64,000 nucleotides of DNA from Schauerella fraxinea (GCA_030849945.1 JAVDKK010000001.1:310001-374000), one strand, 5' to 3'. Counted from the first letter of the stretch, positions 1 through 11,102 are shown. Made by a program: numbers and translations. The notes: generated by a model from the sequence alone, not told the origin.

Positions 1-846
1 GCCAAGATCGGCATCGCCTACGCGCATCTGGATTACAAGCTCGGCCGCGAATTCTCCAGTCTGGATGCCAATGGCACCGCGAAGGTCGCCAGCATCTACG
101 GCAGCTACCCGCTCGTGCGCTCGCGCGACGCCAACACATATGTGCAAGTCGCGTTCGAGAACAAGCGCTTCACCGACCGCATCGACGCCACGTCCACCAG
201 CGCCAAGAAAGAGACGCAGGTGCTCACCTTGAGCCTGAATGGCGATCGCCTGAACGCCTTCGGCGGCCGCAGTGTGAGTTCGTACGCATTCAATGGCGTG
301 CTTGGCACACTCGATCAAAAGAACGCCGCCGTTCGCGCCGTCGACCGCATGAGCGCCCGCACCGAAGGCAGCTACGAAAAGCTTGGCGTCAACCTGGCTC
401 ACCTGCAAGGCGTCGCCCGCGACACCTTCCTGTATGCCGGCATCAGCGGCCAGTTGGCATCGAAGAACCTGGACGCGTCCGAGAAAATGTCGCTCGGCGG
501 CATGGGCGCCGTGCGCGCGTATCCCGAGGGCGAAGCCCAAGGGGATCAGGGTTATGTGTTCACCCTGGAAGCCCGCCAATCGCTACCGCAGCTCGCGTCC
601 TACGTCCCCGGGCAAGTGCAGTTGGTGGCATTCGTGGACACCGGCTACGTCAAGTTTCGCAAAGACAACTGGGCCCAAGGCAGAAACTCCCGCACCTTGA
701 GCGGCGCCGGCGTGGGTGTGAACTGGGCAGTCGGCCGCGATTACCTGTTCAACGCGTTCTACGCCCACACCCTGGGAAGCGCGCAAGCCGAATCGGCGCC
801 GCCGTCCAGCAGCCGCGTCTGGCTCCAAGCCGTCAAGTACTTCTAA
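1..846 (+). CDS. TpsB/FhaC-family outer-membrane transporter, C-terminal part (5' end outside window)
   Basis: The frame is open from the first base, so the gene starts upstream; about 281 residues of the beta-barrel are visible. TpsB proteins (FhaC, ShlB, HecB) are 16-strand Omp85-superfamily pores that secrete one cognate TpsA protein through the outer membrane. The conserved lid-loop (L6) motif is present as VRAYPEGEA (VRGY in many members), preceded by GGMGA and followed by GDQG. The protein ends in ...KYF with a terminal phenylalanine, the usual C-terminal signature for BAM insertion. The TpsA gene starts 64 bp downstream on the same strand, the classical TPS arrangement. An ATG at 115 lies inside the barrel and is not a real start. 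Confidence 0.88.
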   Translation, partial: AKIGIAYAHLDYKLGREFSSLDANGTAKVASIYGSYPLVRSRDANTYVQVAFENKRFTDRIDATSTSAKKETQVLTLSLNGDRLNAFGGRSVSSYAFNGVLGTLDQKNAAVRAVDRMSARTEGSYEKLGVNLAHLQGVARDTFLYAGISGQLASKNLDASEKMSLGGMGAVRAYPEGEAQGDQGYVFTLEARQSLPQLASYVPGQVQLVAFVDTGYVKFRKDNWAQGRNSRTLSGAGVGVNWAVGRDYLFNAFYAHTLGSAQAESAPPSSSRVWLQAVKYF

Positions 847-910
847 GCGCCCCACATTCGCCTACCGCTGCGCCTGCTCGCACCACGCCGATCCCATCAG
901 AGACACTGCC

Positions 911-3900
911 ATGAACCACATCTACCGCTCCATCTGGAATGCCACGCTGGGCACCTTCGTTGCCGCTTCCGAGATCGCCTCGGGCAACGGTAAAAAAACG
1001 GCGGGTGGCCGGTCGGCGTCGGCGCGCGCGCGCCTGGCGTTGACGCCGCTGTCGGCTGCGTTGTGGTGGGCTTTGGCATCGACGGCACACGCCGCGCCAA
1101 CCGGCGGTGTGGTCTCGGCCGGGCAAGCCAGCATTGCCAATGCGCCGGGCGTGACGACGATTACGCAGGGCAGCCAGAACGCCGCCATCAACTGGCAAGG
1201 CTTCAGCATCGGTGCGGGCGAGACGGTCAACTTCAAGCAGCCCAATGTCAATGCCGTCACGCTCAACCGCGTGGTGGGCTCGGATCCGTCGAAGATCCTC
1301 GGCAGCCTGAACGCCAATGGGCGCGTGTTTCTGGTCAACCCCAATGGCGTGATGTTTGCACCGGGTGCGCAGGTCAACGTCGGCGGCATCGTGGCCTCCA
1401 CGTTGAATATCAGCGACACGGACTTGATGGCCGGCCGCCTGAAGTTCTCGGGCACGAGCACAGCGGGTGTCAGCAACCAGGGCTCCATCAACGCTCCGGG
1501 CGGCTATGTGGCACTGCTGGGCGCGAATGTGAGCAACGAAGGCATCATCGCTGCACGCATGGGCTCGGTGGCCTTGGCCGCAGGTCAGGCCGTTACGCTG
1601 GATGTGGCAGGCGACGGCTTGCTCAACGTGACGGTGGATCGCGGCGCCGTCAACGCGTTGGTCAATAACGGTGGCCTGATCCAGGCCGATGGCGGTCAAG
1701 TGCTGATGACGGCGCAAGCCGCCGGCAACCTGCTGCACACTGCCGTCAACAACACCGGCGTCGTGCAAGCACAAACCATCGACACGCGCGGCGGCACCAT
1801 CAAGCTGCTGGGCGATATGCAGACCGGCACCGTCAACGCCGGCGGCACGCTGGATGCCAGCGCGCCCAAGGGCGGCAAGGGCGGCTTCATCGACACATCG
1901 GCCGCGCACGTCAAGATTGCACCGAACTTGAAAGTGACCACCGCGTCGGCCTCGGGCCTGACGGGAAGCTGGCTGATCGATCCATCCGACTACAACATCG
2001 CCGCTTCCGGCGGCGATATCACGGGCGCCCGCCTGTCGGAATTTCTTGGCAGTTCCAACATCACGGTCCAAAGCATATCGGGCGGCGGCGGCACGGCCGG
2101 CAACATCAATGTGAACGACACCGTGTCGTGGTCGGCGAACAAGCTGACGCTCAACGCGCAAAACAATATCAACATCAATGCACCGATGCGCGGCACGGGC
2201 ACGGCGAGCCTGGCGCTGGAATACGGTCAAAGCGCCGTGGCCGCCGGCAACCCCAGTACCTACAACATCGCGGCAACCGTCGACTTGCCGACCGGCAACA
2301 ACCTGAGCACCAAGCTCGGCAGCAACGGCGCGGTGGTCGAGTACAAGGTCATCAACGATCTGGGTGCCCGCTTCAGTACGACCGGCAACGATCTGCAGGG
2401 CATCAATGGCAATTTGAGCGGCAACTACGCGCTGGGCAGCAACATCGATGCACGCAGCACCGCAACACCGGGCTATGGCTTCGTGCCCCTGGGTCAGAAC
2501 GGAGAATTTTCGGGCAAGCTTGAAGGGCTCGGTCACTCCATTACAGGGCTGACAATGAGCCGCAGCGCGCCCGTGGCGAGTGTTGCCAACGCTGGGATGT
2601 TTTCGACGATCGGTGCAAACGCACAAGTCAGCAATCTTGGATTGGTCGGCGGCAGCGTAGCGCTCAACACGAGCTTCGACGAGAGCGACTATCTGAACAC
2701 GTACGGCGTCGGCACCCTCGCCGGCCGCAACCGCGGCACCATCACTAACGTGTGGAGTTCGGGCTCGGCTTCCAACTCGGGCATGGCGGGCTACAGCGGC
2801 TACAGCCGCGTCGGCGCACTGGTAGGCGTGAATGAGGGTGTCATCAGCCGCAGCCGCGCGTCCGGTACCGCCACCGCAACCAATAGCTGGGACGGCGCGA
2901 AAATCGGCGGTCTGGTCGGCGTCAACCTCAGCGGCGGTCTGATCGTCGACAGCTCGTCGAGCGTCGCGGTATCGAACACCAGCGAAGGCTATGTCGGCGG
3001 TCTGGTGGGCGAAAACTACGGCGCGATCCGCAACAGCCACGCCACCGGCAACGTCACGTCCATTTCGGGCGCGGGCGGGCTGGTGTCGTATAGCGAAGGC
3101 ATCATCCAAGATAGTTTTGCCACCGGCTCGGTCACGGGCGTCTACGCCGTCGGCGGGCTCGTTGGTGGAACCAACGGCGCAAGCCGCATCAGCAACAGCT
3201 ATGCGACGGGTAATGTCACGGCGAGTGGTTACCAAATCGGTGGCCTCGTCGGCGGCAACGGGGGCAACATCACAAACAGCTATGCCACCGGCTCGGTCAC
3301 CGGCAACGCCGAGGTCGGCGGTGTCGTCGGCCTGCACTTCAACAGCGGCGGCGGTCAAATGACCAACGTCTACTCGACCGGTCGCGTCATCGGCAACACC
3401 AACGTCGGCGGTGTCGCTGGCCAAACTGGCGGGGCGCCCACAACCATCACGAACGGCTACTTCGACAGCACGGTCAATAGCGACCGCGCCGGCGTAGGAT
3501 CAGGCGGCACGACCGGAACGGCCGGTCTGACCACCGACCAGATGCGCACAGCAGCCAACTTTGTCGGCTTCAACTTCACCACGACCCCGGGCGTCGGCGG
3601 CAACAACTGGGTGATCGTCAACACCGACGGCACGCTCAACAACGCCGGCGGCGCGGCCGGAGGCACCGGCCCCATGCTGGCCTCGGAATATTCCACCCGC
3701 ATTGTGTCGGCGCATCAGTTGCAGCTCATGGCGATGAACACATCCGATGCTTACACGCTGGGCGCAAGCTTCGATGCCGCCAAGACGGCAGGTGGCGACG
3801 TGTGGCGCAATGGCGGCTTCGTTCCGGTGGGTAACGCCGCCACCCCGTTCAACGGCAGTCTGGACGGTACCGGCCACATCATCAGCAATTTGCGCGTTAA

Positions 3901-6900
3901 CCAATCGGACTCGACTGGTCTTTTCCACTCCATCGGCACGGCCGGCTCGGTTTCGAATGTTGGGCTGCAGGGTGGCAGTGTCAGCGGCTTTCAAAACGTA
4001 GGCGCTTTGGCCGGCATAAACTATGGCACGATCAGAGGAAACTTCTCCACGGCGAGCGTCAGCGGCTTCATCGTCGTCGGCGGATTGGTCGGGACCAACA
4101 ACGGCACCATTATCGACAGTTACGCGAGCGGTGCTGTCAACGGTGCGCATTTCTCCATCGGCGGTCTGGTCGGCGACAACTTCGGCAGCGTCATCAACAG
4201 TTATGCCAGCGGCGCAGTAGGAAGCTCGTACATGGGTCCGATGAACGGCGGGCTGGTTGGCAGGAACATCGGCACCGTCACCGGCAGCTTCTGGAACACG
4301 ACGACAACCGGCCAGTCGTGGAGCAATGGCGGCGGCATCGGCCTCACCGATACCGAGATCAAATCGCTCGCCACGTACAACAGCGCCACGCCCACCAATG
4401 GCGCGGTCAACCCCGCCTGGGATCTGAACAAAACCTGGATCGTCTATGAGGGCCAGACCGCACCCTTGCTGCGCTCGTTCATGACGCCGCTCACCATCAC
4501 GGTGAACGGTGGCACCAAGGTGTACGACGGCACGGCATTCAGCGGCGGCGGTTCGGTTACGTATTCGGCCATCACCGATGGCCGATTGCTGGGCACCAAT
4601 AGCGTGACAAATCCGGGCACGGCGATCAACGCCGGCGTTTACGATCTGACCGCGCAGGGCCATTACTCGACCGGCCAAACCGGCTACGCGATCACGTACG
4701 TCGACGGCAAGATCACGATCACGCCTAAAGCACTGACCATCACTGGCGTAACGGCGGGCAACAAGGTCTACGACGGTACCACCAGCGCCAACCTCTCCGG
4801 TGGCACGTTGAGCGGGCTGGTCGGCAACGAAACGATCGGACTCGGTAGTCTGTCGGGTGCATTCAGCGACAAGAACGCCGGCCAAAACAAAGCCGTCTCC
4901 GTAGGCGCTATCCTCACCGACGGCACCGGCTCGGCCAGCAATTACACCTTGGCAACGCCCACTGGGCTGACGGCCTCGATCACGCCCAAGGCACTCACCG
5001 TTACGGGCTTATCCGCCGAAAAGATTTACGACGCCAATACAACAGCCACACTTACCGGCGGCACGCTCAACGGCCTGGTGGGTACTGAAACGCTTGAATT
5101 CGCGGCGAACGGCCAGTTCAGCAATGCCAACGCCGGTGCGAACAAGGCCATAAACGTCACAGCTACCACGCTAACCAATGCAGGTTCGGGCGCAACGCAG
5201 GGGCTGGTTTCCAATTACGCACTTGTCAGACCGACTGACGTGACCGGTACCATTACGCCCAAGGCCCTCACGATTGTCGGCATGTCGGCCGTCAGCAAGA
5301 CGTATGACGGCACCACCCGCGCGAGCGTCACCGGTGGATCGATCGCAGGCCTGGTCGGCGGCCAAACGCTTGGCGTGACGGGCCTCACGGTGAGTTTCAG
5401 CGATGCCAACGTCGGGCAGGGAAAATCCGTCATCGCCACCGGCACCACCCTGGTCAACGGCGGCAACGGCGGCTTGGCCAGCAACTACACCATGGCGAAT
5501 CCGACAGGTTTCACGGCCAACATTACGCCAAAGACGCTCACACTCAGTGGGTTGTCGGCCTCCGACAAAACGTACGACGGCACAACCGACGCCACCCTTG
5601 CGGGCGGTGTGCTAAGCGGTTTGGTCTCCGGGCAGACGTTGAGCTTGAGCGGTCTGAGTGGCGCGTTTGCCGATAAGAACGCCGGGATCAACAAGGCGGT
5701 TTCGCTCAGCGGCGCAAGCTTGTCCGACGGCACTGGCCTGGCAAGCAACTACGTGCTGAATGCCCCCACAAATCTGACCGCTTCGATCAACAAGGCAACG
5801 ATCAGCAGCGTGAGCGGCATCACGGCCCTGGACAAGGTTTACGACGGCAACACAAGCGTTTCCTTGCACGCACCGTCAAGCGTCAGCATCAACGGCAAGA
5901 TCGACGGCGACAGCCTCGACTTGATCTCTGCGGCCGCCGATTTCGCGGACAAAAATGCGGGCACCGGTAAAACCGTCAACATCACGAACATCGCGCTCTC
6001 TGGTGCGGACTTGGCGAACTACACATTCACCAACAACTCGGCCACCACCACAGCCAACATCACGCCCAAATCTCTCACCCTCAGCGGCGTGACCGCGGAC
6101 AACAAAGTCTATGACGGCAACACGCTCGCGCAACTCAGCGGCGGCACATTGTCAGGCCTGGTCAATGGCGAAACGATTGCGTTGAGCAGCAGCACCGGTA
6201 CATTCATCGATGCGAACGCCGGCCACGCGAAAGCCGTGTCTTTGGCCGGCATGGGTCTGGCAAACGGCAGCGGTTTGGCCAGCAACTACACGCTGGCGGC
6301 ACCGGCCGCGTTGACCGCCGACATCACCCCGCGCGCGCTTACCGTGAGCGGCACGATCGCGGCTGATCGCAGCTATGACGGCACCCGCAACGCCACGCTG
6401 TCGGGCGGCACGCTCACTGGTCTCGTGGGCAATGAAACGCTGGGTATCACCGGACAAACCGGCACCTTCACCGACAAAAACGCCGGTCAGGGCAAGACCG
6501 TGGTCATCACGGGCACGACGCTGGTGAACGGCTCGGGCTCGGCACACAACTACACGGTGACCGACCCCAAAGGCATCATCGCCAACATCACGCCGAAGGC
6601 CTTGACGATTACCGGCATGACGGCGGTCGACAAGGTGTACAACGGCAGCACCCAGGCGGCCCTCTCCGGCGGTAGCCTGAACGGCTTGGTGGGCAGCGAA
6701 ACGCTGGGCGTGACGGGCCTCACCGCCGCCTTCAGCGACAAGAATGCCGGCCAAGGCAAGACCGTCATAGCGAGCGGTTCGACACTCGTGAATGGCGGGA
6801 ACGGCGGCTTGGCAAGCAACTACAGCATCGCCAACCCCACCGGCCTCACCGCCAGCATCAAGCCGAAGGCCTTGACGGTCAGCGGCGTGGTTGCGGCGAA

Positions 6901-9485
6901 CAAAACCTATGACGGTAGTACCGCGGCAGCGTTGTCGGGCGGCACACTCAACGGCTTGGTCGGCCAGGAAACGCTGGGCATCGCCAGTCAAACCGGCATG
7001 TTCAGCGACAAGAACGCCGGTACCGCGAAAGCGGTATGGATCTCCGGCACAACCTTGATCGACGGCACCGGGCTGGCGCGCAATTACACCGTGAGCGATC
7101 CCAAGGGCATCATCGCGGATATCACCCCACGCGCGCTGACGGTGGCCGGCATGACCGCTGCAAGCAAAACGTATGACGGCAACACCACGGCCGCCTTGTC
7201 GGGCGGCACGCTGGACGGCCTGGTCAGTGGCGAAACGCTGGGGCTGATCAATCAAACCGGCGCCTTCACCAACGCAAATGCGGGCAACGGCAAGAAAGTT
7301 GTCGTGTCGGGCACCACGCTCGTTGACGGCACCGGCATGGCCGCTAATTACACCGTCTCGAACGCCATCGGTGTGACGGCCAACATCACCCCGAAAGCTT
7401 TGACGGTAAGTGGCGTGGTTGCAGCGAACAAAACCTACGACGGCAACGCCGTCGCAGCGCTGTCGGGCGGCACGCTCAACGGCTTGATCGGCCAGGAGAC
7501 CCTCGGCCTCACCGGTCAAACCGGCACGTTCAGCGACAAGAACGCCGGCACGGCCAAAGCCGTTACTGTTGCCGGCTCAACGCTGGTCGACGGCACCGGC
7601 TTGGCAAGCAACTACACCGTTGCCAATGCCAGCGGCCTCACTGCCAGCATCACACCGAAAGCCCTGTCGGTCAGCGGCGTGGTTGCAGCGAACAAAACCT
7701 ACGACGGCAACACCGTCGCAGCCCTGTCGGGCGGCACGCTTAACGGCTTGATCGGCCAGGAAACGCTTGGCCTCATCGGTCAAACCGGCACGTTCAGCGA
7801 CAAGAACGCCGGCGCAGCAAAAGCCGTTTCCGTAAGTGGCTCGACGCTGGTCGACGGCACCGGCTTGGCAAGCAACTACACCGTTGCCAATGCCAGCGGC
7901 NNNNNNNNNNNNNNNNNNNNNNNNNNNNNNNNNNNNNNNNNNNNNNNNNNNNNNNNNNNNNNNNNNNNNNNNNNNNNNNNNNNNNNNNNNNNNNNNNNNN
8001 CTCACCGCCAACATCACACCGAAGGCCTTGACGGTCAGCGGCGTGGTTGCGGCGAACAAGACCTACGACGGCAACACCGTTGCAGCCCTGTCGGGCGGCA
8101 CGCTGAACGGTTTGATTGGCCGGGAAACCCTCGGCCTCACCGGTCAAACCGGCACGTTCAGCGACAAGAGCGCTGGCACCGCCAAAGCCGTTGCCGTAAG
8201 TGGATCGACGCTGCTCGACGGCACAGGCTTGGCAAGCAACTACACCGTGGCCAACGCCAGCGGCCTCACCGCCAACATCACACCGAAGGCCTTGACGGTC
8301 AGCGGCGTGGTTGCGGCGAACAAGACCTACGACGGCAACACTGTTGCAGCCTTGTCGGGCGGCACGCTCAACGGCTTGATCGGTCAGGAAACGCTTGGTC
8401 TCACCGGTCAAACCGGCGCGTTCAGCGACAAGAACGCCGGCACGGCCAAAACCGTCGCCGTAAGTGGCTCGACGCTGGTCGACGGCACCGGCTTGGCAGG
8501 CAACTATACCGTTGCGGATGTCACCGGCCTTACCGCCAACATCACACCGAAAGCCTTGACCGTAAGTGGCACGACTGCGGCCGACAAAACCTACGACGGC
8601 AACACCGTCGCAGCCTTGTCGGGCGGCACGCTTAACGGCTTGATCGGCCAGGAAACGCTCGGTCTCTCGGGCCAAACCGGCACGTTCAGCGACAAGAACG
8701 CCGGCGCGGCCAAGCAAGTTACCGTTGCCGGCTCGACGTTGGTCGACGGCACAGGTTTGGCGGCCAACTACACCGTCACCGACGCCACGGGGCTGACCGC
8801 CACCATTACGCCGAAAGCCTTGACCGTGAATGGCATGACGGCTGCCGACAAGACGTTCGATGGCAGCTCACTCGCCACGCTTACCGGCGGTGCGTTGCGC
8901 GGCTTGGTTGATGGTGAAACATTGACCTTCTCCGGACAGCAAGGGGCGTTTGCCGATGCCAACGCCGGCACCGCCAAGCCGGTCGCGGTAAGTGGCCTCA
9001 CCCTGCAAGACGGCACAGGCTTGGCCAGCAACTACAGCGTGACCAATCCCGTGGGTATTACGGCGACCATTACCGCCGCCGTGGTCCCGCCCACAGCGCC
9101 CGTCACGCCGATCACCCCTGTGACGCCCGTCAATCCGCCGGTCGCACCCGTGACGCCGCCTGTTACGCCGCCGGTCGCTCCCGTCGCCACGACCACGCAA
9201 GCGGTCGCAGACGCCATCGCCACTGCGGTCTCCAGCGCCACCACCGTCAACACTGGCGGCACGGTGCAGGACACCACGCTCGCCAACGCGAACGAGTTGC
9301 TCAACGCTGAAACGCAGGTCGCGGTGAACACCTCGCCTGCAGGCACGCCGTCACAACAAAACAACGTGTCCAACGTCCCTGAGCGACTCAGCGGCCTGAA
9401 CTTCGGCGTCCAGGGCGATGGCTTAAACTGGTCGCAGAACACACGTGTGGACGCGACCCGTGGGGGCAACGATCCGCGTAACTGA
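911..9485 (+). CDS. giant two-partner-secretion adhesin (TpsA) with GLUG and MBG/YDG repeats; contains an assembly gap
   Basis: A secreted or surface-exposed exoprotein, probably an adhesin. Residues 1-25 (MNHIYRSIWNATLGTFVAAS) form an extended signal peptide region, followed by a hydrophobic stretch and cleavage near THA-A (about residue 60). The TPS domain follows (about 62-330), with the hallmark NPNGVMF at about 143-149. GLUG motifs (GGLVG..., NSYATG) fill about 600-850 and 1015-1120. From about residue 1190 there are 17 visible MBG/YDG Ig-like units (ITPKAL...KTYDGNT...ALSGGTLNGL), then a Pro/Val/Thr-rich linker and a short tail. The reading frame changes only at the 100-N placeholder (7901-8000): codons are in frame from 911 to 7900 and from 8001 to the TGA at 9483-9485. 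The protein is thus at least about 2,820 residues. Translation of the Ns into the wrong frame (8001-8635) is an artefact. The start has no strong ribosome binding site, but the ESPR fixes it. Confidence 0.9.
2700..4265 (+). repeat. two blocks of GLUG-type repeats inside the adhesin
   Basis: At protein level a motif of about 25-30 residues recurs (GGLVGxNxGxIxNSYATGSV and variants). One block covers roughly 2700-3440 and a second covers roughly 3960-4265. GLUG repeats are known from surface proteins of bacteria and typically form beta-solenoid stretches. The DNA is less alike between copies than in the downstream MBG array, so these are older repeats. Confidence 0.8.
4489..9075 (+). repeat. 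tandem MBG/YDG repeats, 88 codons (264 bp) per unit in the 3' half
   Basis: Seventeen units are visible, each carrying a [V/T/I/S]YDG-like motif followed by SGGTL and ending in ASNYT...ITPKAL. The codon for Pro in 'TPKAL' falls at 7391, 7655, 8019, 8283, 8547 and 8811; every step except the one across the Ns is exactly 264 bp. Units from about 7390 onward are nearly identical in DNA, while the 5' units (4489-6900) are diverged and vary slightly in length. One unit has YDAN and one has YNGS; the last visible unit has FDG in place of YDG. Confidence 0.9.
7901..8000. other. assembly gap of 100 N inside the adhesin repeats
   Basis: Exactly 100 Ns. The gap starts and ends on codon boundaries of the adhesin, and the sequence at 8001 is what the repeat at 7655 should show at 7901. 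The true missing length is therefore expected to be zero or a multiple of 264 bp, and 100 is a placeholder. Confidence 0.95.
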
Positions 9486-9498
9486 TGCAAGGTTCTGA

Positions 9499-10320
9499 AT
9501 GACTGCTCATTTTGTCGGCGTAACCGGCCTGCCGCGCGCCGGGTCGACCCTGCTGTGCCAGTTGCTGGCACAGCATCCCGAGATCCATTGCGAAGGAAAC
9601 AGTTCACCGCTGTCCAATGCCTTGGTCAGCATCCGCAAAATGGTCAGCGCCGATCCGTCCTTCCTGTCGCAGCTCGATGGCGGATTCGACAACAGCTACA
9701 CGCATCTGAAGTCGGCCATGCAGGGGTTCCTGCGCGGCTGGCATCACAACGCAGAGAAGCGCGTGGTCGTCGACAAGAGTCGGGGATGGCTGCACAACGT
9801 CGAGATGTTGTTGACGCTGGCACCGGAAGCCAAGCTCGTCGTGTGCTTGCGCGAATTGGGCCAGATCTACGGCTCGATCGAAGCGCAACATCAGAAGACC
9901 ATCCTTTTGGACTTTCCCGACCAGCTTGCCGACTACGACCGCTTCGGTCGCGCCGATATGTTGTTCTCCAAGGAATATGCCGTCGGGGCACCGCTCGCCG
10001 CGCTACAGGCGGTGATGGACTTGCCCAATACGGTGCGCGAACGCCTGTACTTCTTGCGCTTCGAAGATCTGATGGTCAACCCGACCGCCTGCATGTCGCA
10101 TCTCTATGCCTGGCTGGATCTGGCGCCCTTCGAGCTCGATCCTGAAAACCTGCCGATCGGCCTACCTGAAAGCGATAGCCACTACCGCATGAAATTCATG
10201 CACAAGCAATCGACGGTTCTGGCCGGTCCCAAAAGGCATGCCATTGCGCCGCGGATCCAAGCTCAGATCGAGGCGGCGTGCGCCTGGTATTACAAGCTTT
10301 ACTACCCGCAAGCGGCCTGA
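9499..10320 (+). CDS. PAPS-dependent sulfotransferase family protein
   Basis: A cytoplasmic enzyme predicted to move a sulfuryl group from PAPS to a hydroxyl (sugar, lipid or tyrosine). The 5'-phosphosulfate loop is GLPRAGSTLL at residues 10-19, directly after the first strand. A 3'-phosphate-binding region is visible as VVCLRELGQIYGS (Arg118, Ser126). DKSRGW at 92-97 fits the strand leading to the active site. Length is 273 residues, normal for a single-domain member, with no signal peptide or membrane segment. The ATG lies 13 bp after the adhesin stop with AAGG upstream, and cysC follows after 18 bp, so the gene appears to be co-transcribed with the TPS locus. The substrate is inferred from position only: the adhesin, or a glycan on it. 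Confidence 0.85.
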   Translation: MTAHFVGVTGLPRAGSTLLCQLLAQHPEIHCEGNSSPLSNALVSIRKMVSADPSFLSQLDGGFDNSYTHLKSAMQGFLRGWHHNAEKRVVVDKSRGWLHNVEMLLTLAPEAKLVVCLRELGQIYGSIEAQHQKTILLDFPDQLADYDRFGRADMLFSKEYAVGAPLAALQAVMDLPNTVRERLYFLRFEDLMVNPTACMSHLYAWLDLAPFELDPENLPIGLPESDSHYRMKFMHKQSTVLAGPKRHAIAPRIQAQIEAACAWYYKLYYPQAA

Positions 10321-10338
10321 ACCGCCGATCACAGCAAC

Positions 10339-10962
10339 ATGACCCTCGCGTCCTCGCCTAACAACCTCGTCTGGCAACCTGCCTTGGTGGACCGCGTCGA
10401 TCGCACGCAGCGCAATGGCCATCCCGGCGTTGTGGTGTGGCTCACCGGACTGCCGGCGTCCGGCAAATCCACACTGGCCAGCCAAGTCGAAGCGCGGCTT
10501 CACCGCATGGGATTGCACACCGCGCTACTCGATGGCGACAACATCCGTCATGGGTTGTGCGCCGACCTGGGGTTCTCGGTCGAGGACCGCGCCGAGAACA
10601 TCCGCCGCGTGGGCGAAGTTGCAAAGCTCTTTGCGGCGCAGGGATGCGTGGTGTTCGTGGCGCTCGTGTCACCGATGCGTGACGCGCGCAATGCCGCGCG
10701 GCAACGTCTTCCAGATGGCGACTTCATCGAAGTGCATTGCCACTGCCCCGTAGCGGTGTGCCAGGCACGCGATCCCAAAGGGATGTACGCCCGCGCCCTG
10801 GCCGGCGAGATACCCGACTTCACAGGGGTGTCCGCCCCGTATGAAGCGCCGTTGAAGCCTGAACTGTGCATCGACACCGCAGCTAACGATGTCGAGGTAT
10901 CGGCGGAGCAGCTTGCGCGCTATCTACTCGACCGGTTGCAGTTCAAGGTTCAAGGCGCCTGA
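10339..10962 (+). CDS. cysC: adenylylsulfate (APS) kinase
   Basis: Phosphorylates APS to PAPS, the sulfate donor of sulfotransferases. The P-loop is GLPASGKST at residues 37-45, the APS-binding DGDNIRHGL is at 65-73, and the lid motif FTGVSAPYEAP is near residue 160; all are typical of CysC. At 207 residues it is a stand-alone kinase, not fused to CysN or ATP sulfurylase. It sits 18 bp behind the sulfotransferase and no sulfate-assimilation genes are nearby. In Burkholderiales sulfate assimilation usually reduces APS directly, so a separate APS kinase beside a sulfotransferase suggests dedicated PAPS supply (inference). Confidence 0.95.
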   Translation: MTLASSPNNLVWQPALVDRVDRTQRNGHPGVVVWLTGLPASGKSTLASQVEARLHRMGLHTALLDGDNIRHGLCADLGFSVEDRAENIRRVGEVAKLFAAQGCVVFVALVSPMRDARNAARQRLPDGDFIEVHCHCPVAVCQARDPKGMYARALAGEIPDFTGVSAPYEAPLKPELCIDTAANDVEVSAEQLARYLLDRLQFKVQGA

Positions 10963-11043
10963 CGGTGCCGCTTCGACTGGCCGCTGCACCTTGTCTCAGC
11001 ACCTTGTCGCTTCAACTTGCCGCTACACCTCGCCGCGTTCATT

Positions 11044-11076
11044 TGATGCCCTGATCTGATGCCCTGATCTGATGCC
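11044..11076. repeat. 13-bp direct repeat, 2.5 copies
   Basis: The unit TGATGCCCTGATC occurs at 11044-11056 and 11057-11069, followed by a partial copy TGATGCC to 11076. It lies in the 140-bp space between the convergent cysC and ypfH-like genes. No T-run hairpin was seen there. Confidence 0.85.
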
Positions 11077-11102
11077 TTAGTTTCGCGTCTCAACGTACCG
11101 GT

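Noticed and set aside
833..3424. 863-residue open frame antisense to the adhesin gene
   Set aside because: It mirrors the codon bias of the repeat-rich TpsA gene, has no recognisable domain and no ribosome binding site. Similar antisense frames at 3500-4885, 6152-7519 and 7794-8717 are shadows as well.
8001..8635. Apparent continuation of the adhesin frame after the gap with Arg/Gln/His-rich protein
   Set aside because: It is the wrong frame caused by the 100-N placeholder; the repeat protein continues in the other frame to 9485.
4489..9075. Regular 264-bp repeats considered as CRISPR or satellite DNA
   Set aside because: The repeats are coding, in frame and without unique spacers, and match MBG/YDG protein units.
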